NCBI GenBank assembly: GCA_024752435.1
Contig: CP103029.1
Span: 186,001-250,000 of the forward strand
Source of the DNA: Allantophomopsis cytisporea
Lineage: Eukaryota > Ascomycota > Leotiomycetes > Phacidiales > Phacidiaceae
Direction: 5' to 3'
DNA length: 64,000 bases
Part shown: positions 60,974 to 64,000 of the stretch, piece after piece
Layout: the number at the start of each line of letters is the position of its first letter
How positions within the stretch are numbered: position 1 is the first letter of the stretch
Program-made: the position numbers and the translations under genes
Notes under the pieces: generated by a model
The model's input: only the letters and a program-made list of their open reading frames with translations
Told to the model about the DNA's origin: nothing
Database searches by the model: none

Positions 60974-63900
60974 CTACTCTCCCTTGAGCTTGTCCTGGGT
61001 CACTGAAAAGGCAGTAGCCAGAAGCTCCTTCTCCTCCTTGGTGTGAGTGGCCTTAAGACCAGTGGCGACAGAGGCACTTGGGTTACGTCCAGCGTACATG
61101 ACGTGCTTTCGGTTGTGGTGCTCAGTCTGGTTCAACAAGGTCTCAATTCTTGGCTGGGTGAATGACCAGGCACCGGCATTTAGAGGTTCCTCCTGACACC
61201 AGACGATAGTCTTAGCGTTAGGATAAGTATCGAGATTCTCCTTGAGGAGCTCCCATGGGAATGGGTTCAATTGTTCGATACGAGTAATAGCAGTGTCCTT
61301 GATGTCGTTGTCGGCACGGTGCTTGTGGAGAGCAGCGTAGACCTGTCCAGTACAGAGAATGACACGCTCGATCTTCTCCGGCTCCTCGATGGTCTTACCA
61401 TGCTCGGTATCTGGGATAATCCACTTGAACTGAGAGTCACCAGTGAACTCCTCGATTGGAGATCTAGCAATAGGATGACGGAGGAGAGACTTGGAGAAGA
61501 AGATGATGAGAGCTGGTAAAAGAGTTAGTAAAACGGAAATTGTCTCAAGCAGGGTGACTTACGCTTGCGGAATTGTCTGTTCATTTGACGTCTAAGGATA
61601 TGGAACAAATTGGATGGGGTAGTCATGTATGCAATCTGCATGTTACAGTCCTGGTGTTGACGCTCAAGCTTCTCTGGAGCTGGGAAAATACGAGGATCCT
61701 CGTTACAGAGCTGGAGGTATCTCTCCATACGTCCCGAAGAGTGCTCAGGACCCTGACCATCATATCCGTGGGGCAGAGACATAACCAATCCAGATCTTTG
61801 CATCCACTTAACCTCACCAGAGGCAATAAACTGATCAATGATACATTGGGCGTTGTTGGCGAAGTCACCAAATTGAGCCTCCCACATGACGAGCGCATTT
61901 GGCGAAGACAAAGAGTAACCGTATTCGAAACCGAGAGCACCAAACTCACTGAGAGATGAGTTGGAGATAACAAACTTACCCTGGTCCTTGCTAATGTGCT
62001 GAAGAGGAGTGTAGGTGGCCTCGTTCTCCTGGTCATGGAAAACAGCGTGTCTTTGAGAGAAAGTTCCACGCTCAACGTCCTGTCCAGAAACACGGACATG
62101 GTGACCCTCGCTAACCAAGGATCCAAAGGCCAAAGCCTCAGCAGTAGACCAGTCAATATTCTGACCATCGTGAACGGTCTTTACACGGCCAGACAAGATT
62201 CTCTTTAGGTTCTTGTGGACGTTGAAGCCCTCCGGTGCGGTTCCAATGGTGGTGGCAATGTGCTCGAGAGTTGGTTTCTCAACACCAGTTGGGTTGTGTG
62301 GAAGGACTTCGGTGGCCAACTCCTTTGGAGACTTGAAGCCGTTCCATGCGGAGGTGGTCCACTCCTTAGAAGTTGGCTGGTAATCCTTGCTCTTAGAGAA
62401 ACTGTCCTCAAGCATGCCCCAAACCCACTTCTTGTGCTCCTCAATATCCTCCTTAGTGAATGTACCATCCTTAAGAAGCTGGTTGACGTACACATCAATC
62501 TGTGGCTCGTGAGATTGAATGCGCTTGTACATCAATGGCTGAGTGAAAGATGGCTGATCAGTCTCGTTGTGGCCGTGCTTGCGGTAGCAGACGAGGTCGA
62601 TAACAACATCCTTCTGGAACTCAGCGCGCCAATCAGCAGCCAATTGGCAAACAAAGTTAACAGCCTCAACATCATCAGCGTTGACGTGGAAGACCGGAGC
62701 ATCAATAGCTTTGGCAATATCTGTACAGTAGGCGGTGGAACGGGCAAATCGAGGATCAGTGGTGAAACCAATCTGGTTGTTGACAACGATGTGGATGGTA
62801 CCACCGGTAGAGTAAGCTGGGAGAGAGTGAAAACCAAGACATTCGTAGACAACACCCTGCGCAGCGAAGGCAGCGTCACCGTGCAATAAGACACCCATAG
62901 CAGTGTTGTGGGTCTTCTCATCAGCGTTGTAGTGTTGGATGGCTCTGGTCTTACCCAAAACAACCGGGTCTTCGGCTTCCAAATGGGATGGGTTGGCAAC
63001 GAGGGAAAGCTGAACACGCTTTCCAGATGGAGTTGGTCTCTCGAAGTTCATACCCAAGTGGTACTTGACATCTCCAGATCCCTCGTCTTCAGCAGCAGCA
63101 GAACCGCCAAACTCGGAGAAAATGGATTCATTTGGCTTGCGGACGACGTTACTAAGAACGTTCAAACGTCCACGATGTGGCATACCGATAACAATATCCT
63201 TAACACCGTAATCAACACTTCTGTCAATAAGAGCCTTCATACCAGGAACAAGAGTCTCGCAACCCTCGAGACCAAAACGCTTGTCGTTAGGGTATTTGGT
63301 GGCCAGGAAGCTCTCGAAGCTAGAGGACCAAATCAGGCGGTCCAAGATTCGGCGCTTCTCATCAATGCTGTACTTGTATGGTTGTGGAATCTCAATACGC
63401 TGTCTGAGCCAATCGCACTGTTCTCTATCTGGGATGTGGATGTACTCGACACCATAAGAGCCGCAGTAAATGCGCTCACAGGTGCTGATGATTTCACGAA
63501 GAGACATCTTCTCACGGCCCTCCTTCTTGAATCTTGGCAAAATACCAGGACCAAGAGTGTATTCTGTATCAAGGTCCTTCTCGGTGAATTGGTAGTGCTT
63601 GAGGTCGAGCTCCTTTGGCTTGCTGAAACCGAAGTCGGCAGACTCTTGTCGGATACCCAATGGGTCAATGTTTGCCTTGTGGTGACCACGAGCTTGGTAT
63701 GCACGAACAAGAAGCTGAACTTTCAAGTGGTTGGTGACATCAGCTCCTTCACCGGCTGCCATACCAAGACCTGGAACGAAAGGAACACCTCCAGATGGAG
63801 TTGGGACGAGCGTTGGAGGTGGAGTGAATGCCTGCGACATTGGCATATCACCGTTCTCCATGTTCTTGAAGTATACCTGCCATGAGACGTGTACACTTGA

Positions 63901-64000
63901 TGGATCTTCCTTCCAGGACATGTACATCTCATCAATGTAGTTCGCGGTATTTCCGGAGAGGAAGTTGTCATTGGAGTCGGGTGCAGAAGCAGCGGCGCTG
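60974..64000 (-). CDS. KGD1: 2-oxoglutarate dehydrogenase E1 subunit, 5' end cut off
   Basis: Two exons are visible, the edge to 61563 and 61512-60974, separated by a 50-base GTAAGT..CCAG intron. The frame is open to the right edge, so the mitochondrial presequence and start lie outside the window. Family features in order: NYIDEMYMSWKEDPSSVHVS, VRAYQARGHHKANIDPLG, MPHRGRLNVLSNVV, the thiamin-diphosphate region HGDAAFAAQGVVYE to IVVNNQIGFTT, RKHGHNETDQPSFTQP, TFSQRHAVFHDQ and LPHGYDGQGPEHSSGRMERY. The C-terminus ends VTQDKLKGE. The enzyme decarboxylates 2-oxoglutarate and transfers succinyl groups to the E2 subunit of the mitochondrial complex in the TCA cycle. Strong codon bias explains long open frames on the opposite strand. 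Confidence 0.97.

Noticed and set aside
62908..63885. 325-codon open frame antisense to 2-oxoglutarate dehydrogenase
   Set aside because: It lies fully opposite a strongly conserved, codon-biased gene; its product has no recognisable domain.

Overview
The window is nuclear DNA of a filamentous ascomycete, most likely a leotiomycete such as a helotialean (class is inference). Coding regions are broken by introns of about 47-115 bases with GT..AG borders. The recognisable families are fungal: a VosA-type velvet regulator, a GH72 glucanosyltransferase, a modin-type protein, a DLT1-type protein and a fungal mitochondrial calcium uniporter. There are no bacterial operons, CRISPR arrays or recognisable tRNA/rRNA genes.

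Layout. 1-3107: gene-free, with one copy of a dispersed repeat. 3108-4733 (-): DLT1-like membrane protein, divergent across about 4 kb from an MFS transporter at 8703-10676 (+, five exons). 13080-15410 (-): DPP-V-type serine peptidase in five exons. 17134-20355 (-): large acidic disordered protein of unknown function, with stacked microsatellites upstream. 22562-23559 (+): mitochondrial-type rhomboid protease, convergent with the GPI-anchored GH72 enzyme at 24283-25756 (-). 29183-31158 (-): modin-type protein in three exons. 32932-34439 (-): VosA-like velvet regulator. 34440-48503 is gene-poor and repeat-rich; it holds a small hidden three-exon Cys-pair gene (44489-44979, -), an unresolved multi-exon coding region near 42.1-43.3 kb, and AT-rich sequence. 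48504-50234 (-): intronless catalase. 50235-55874: gene-free. 55875-56890 (+): small conserved-looking unknown protein. 58883-60476 (-): mitochondrial calcium uniporter, just downstream of the E1 subunit of 2-oxoglutarate dehydrogenase (60974 to the right edge, -, 5' end cut off).

Most genes are unrelated housekeeping, cell-wall or developmental functions. The one suggestive pairing is the calcium uniporter next to the TCA-cycle enzyme. Exon borders were chosen by hand from splice consensus, reading frame and remembered family conservation. Each spliced model quoted with a protein length is a whole number of codons. The truncated 2-oxoglutarate dehydrogenase is in frame across its intron, and the unresolved regions are flagged. 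Gene density is low, roughly one gene per 5 kb. I did not find a convincing new multi-gene system. The freshest items are the hidden Cys-pair gene, a three-copy diverged repeat family, and two regions with coding signal whose exon structure I could not close.
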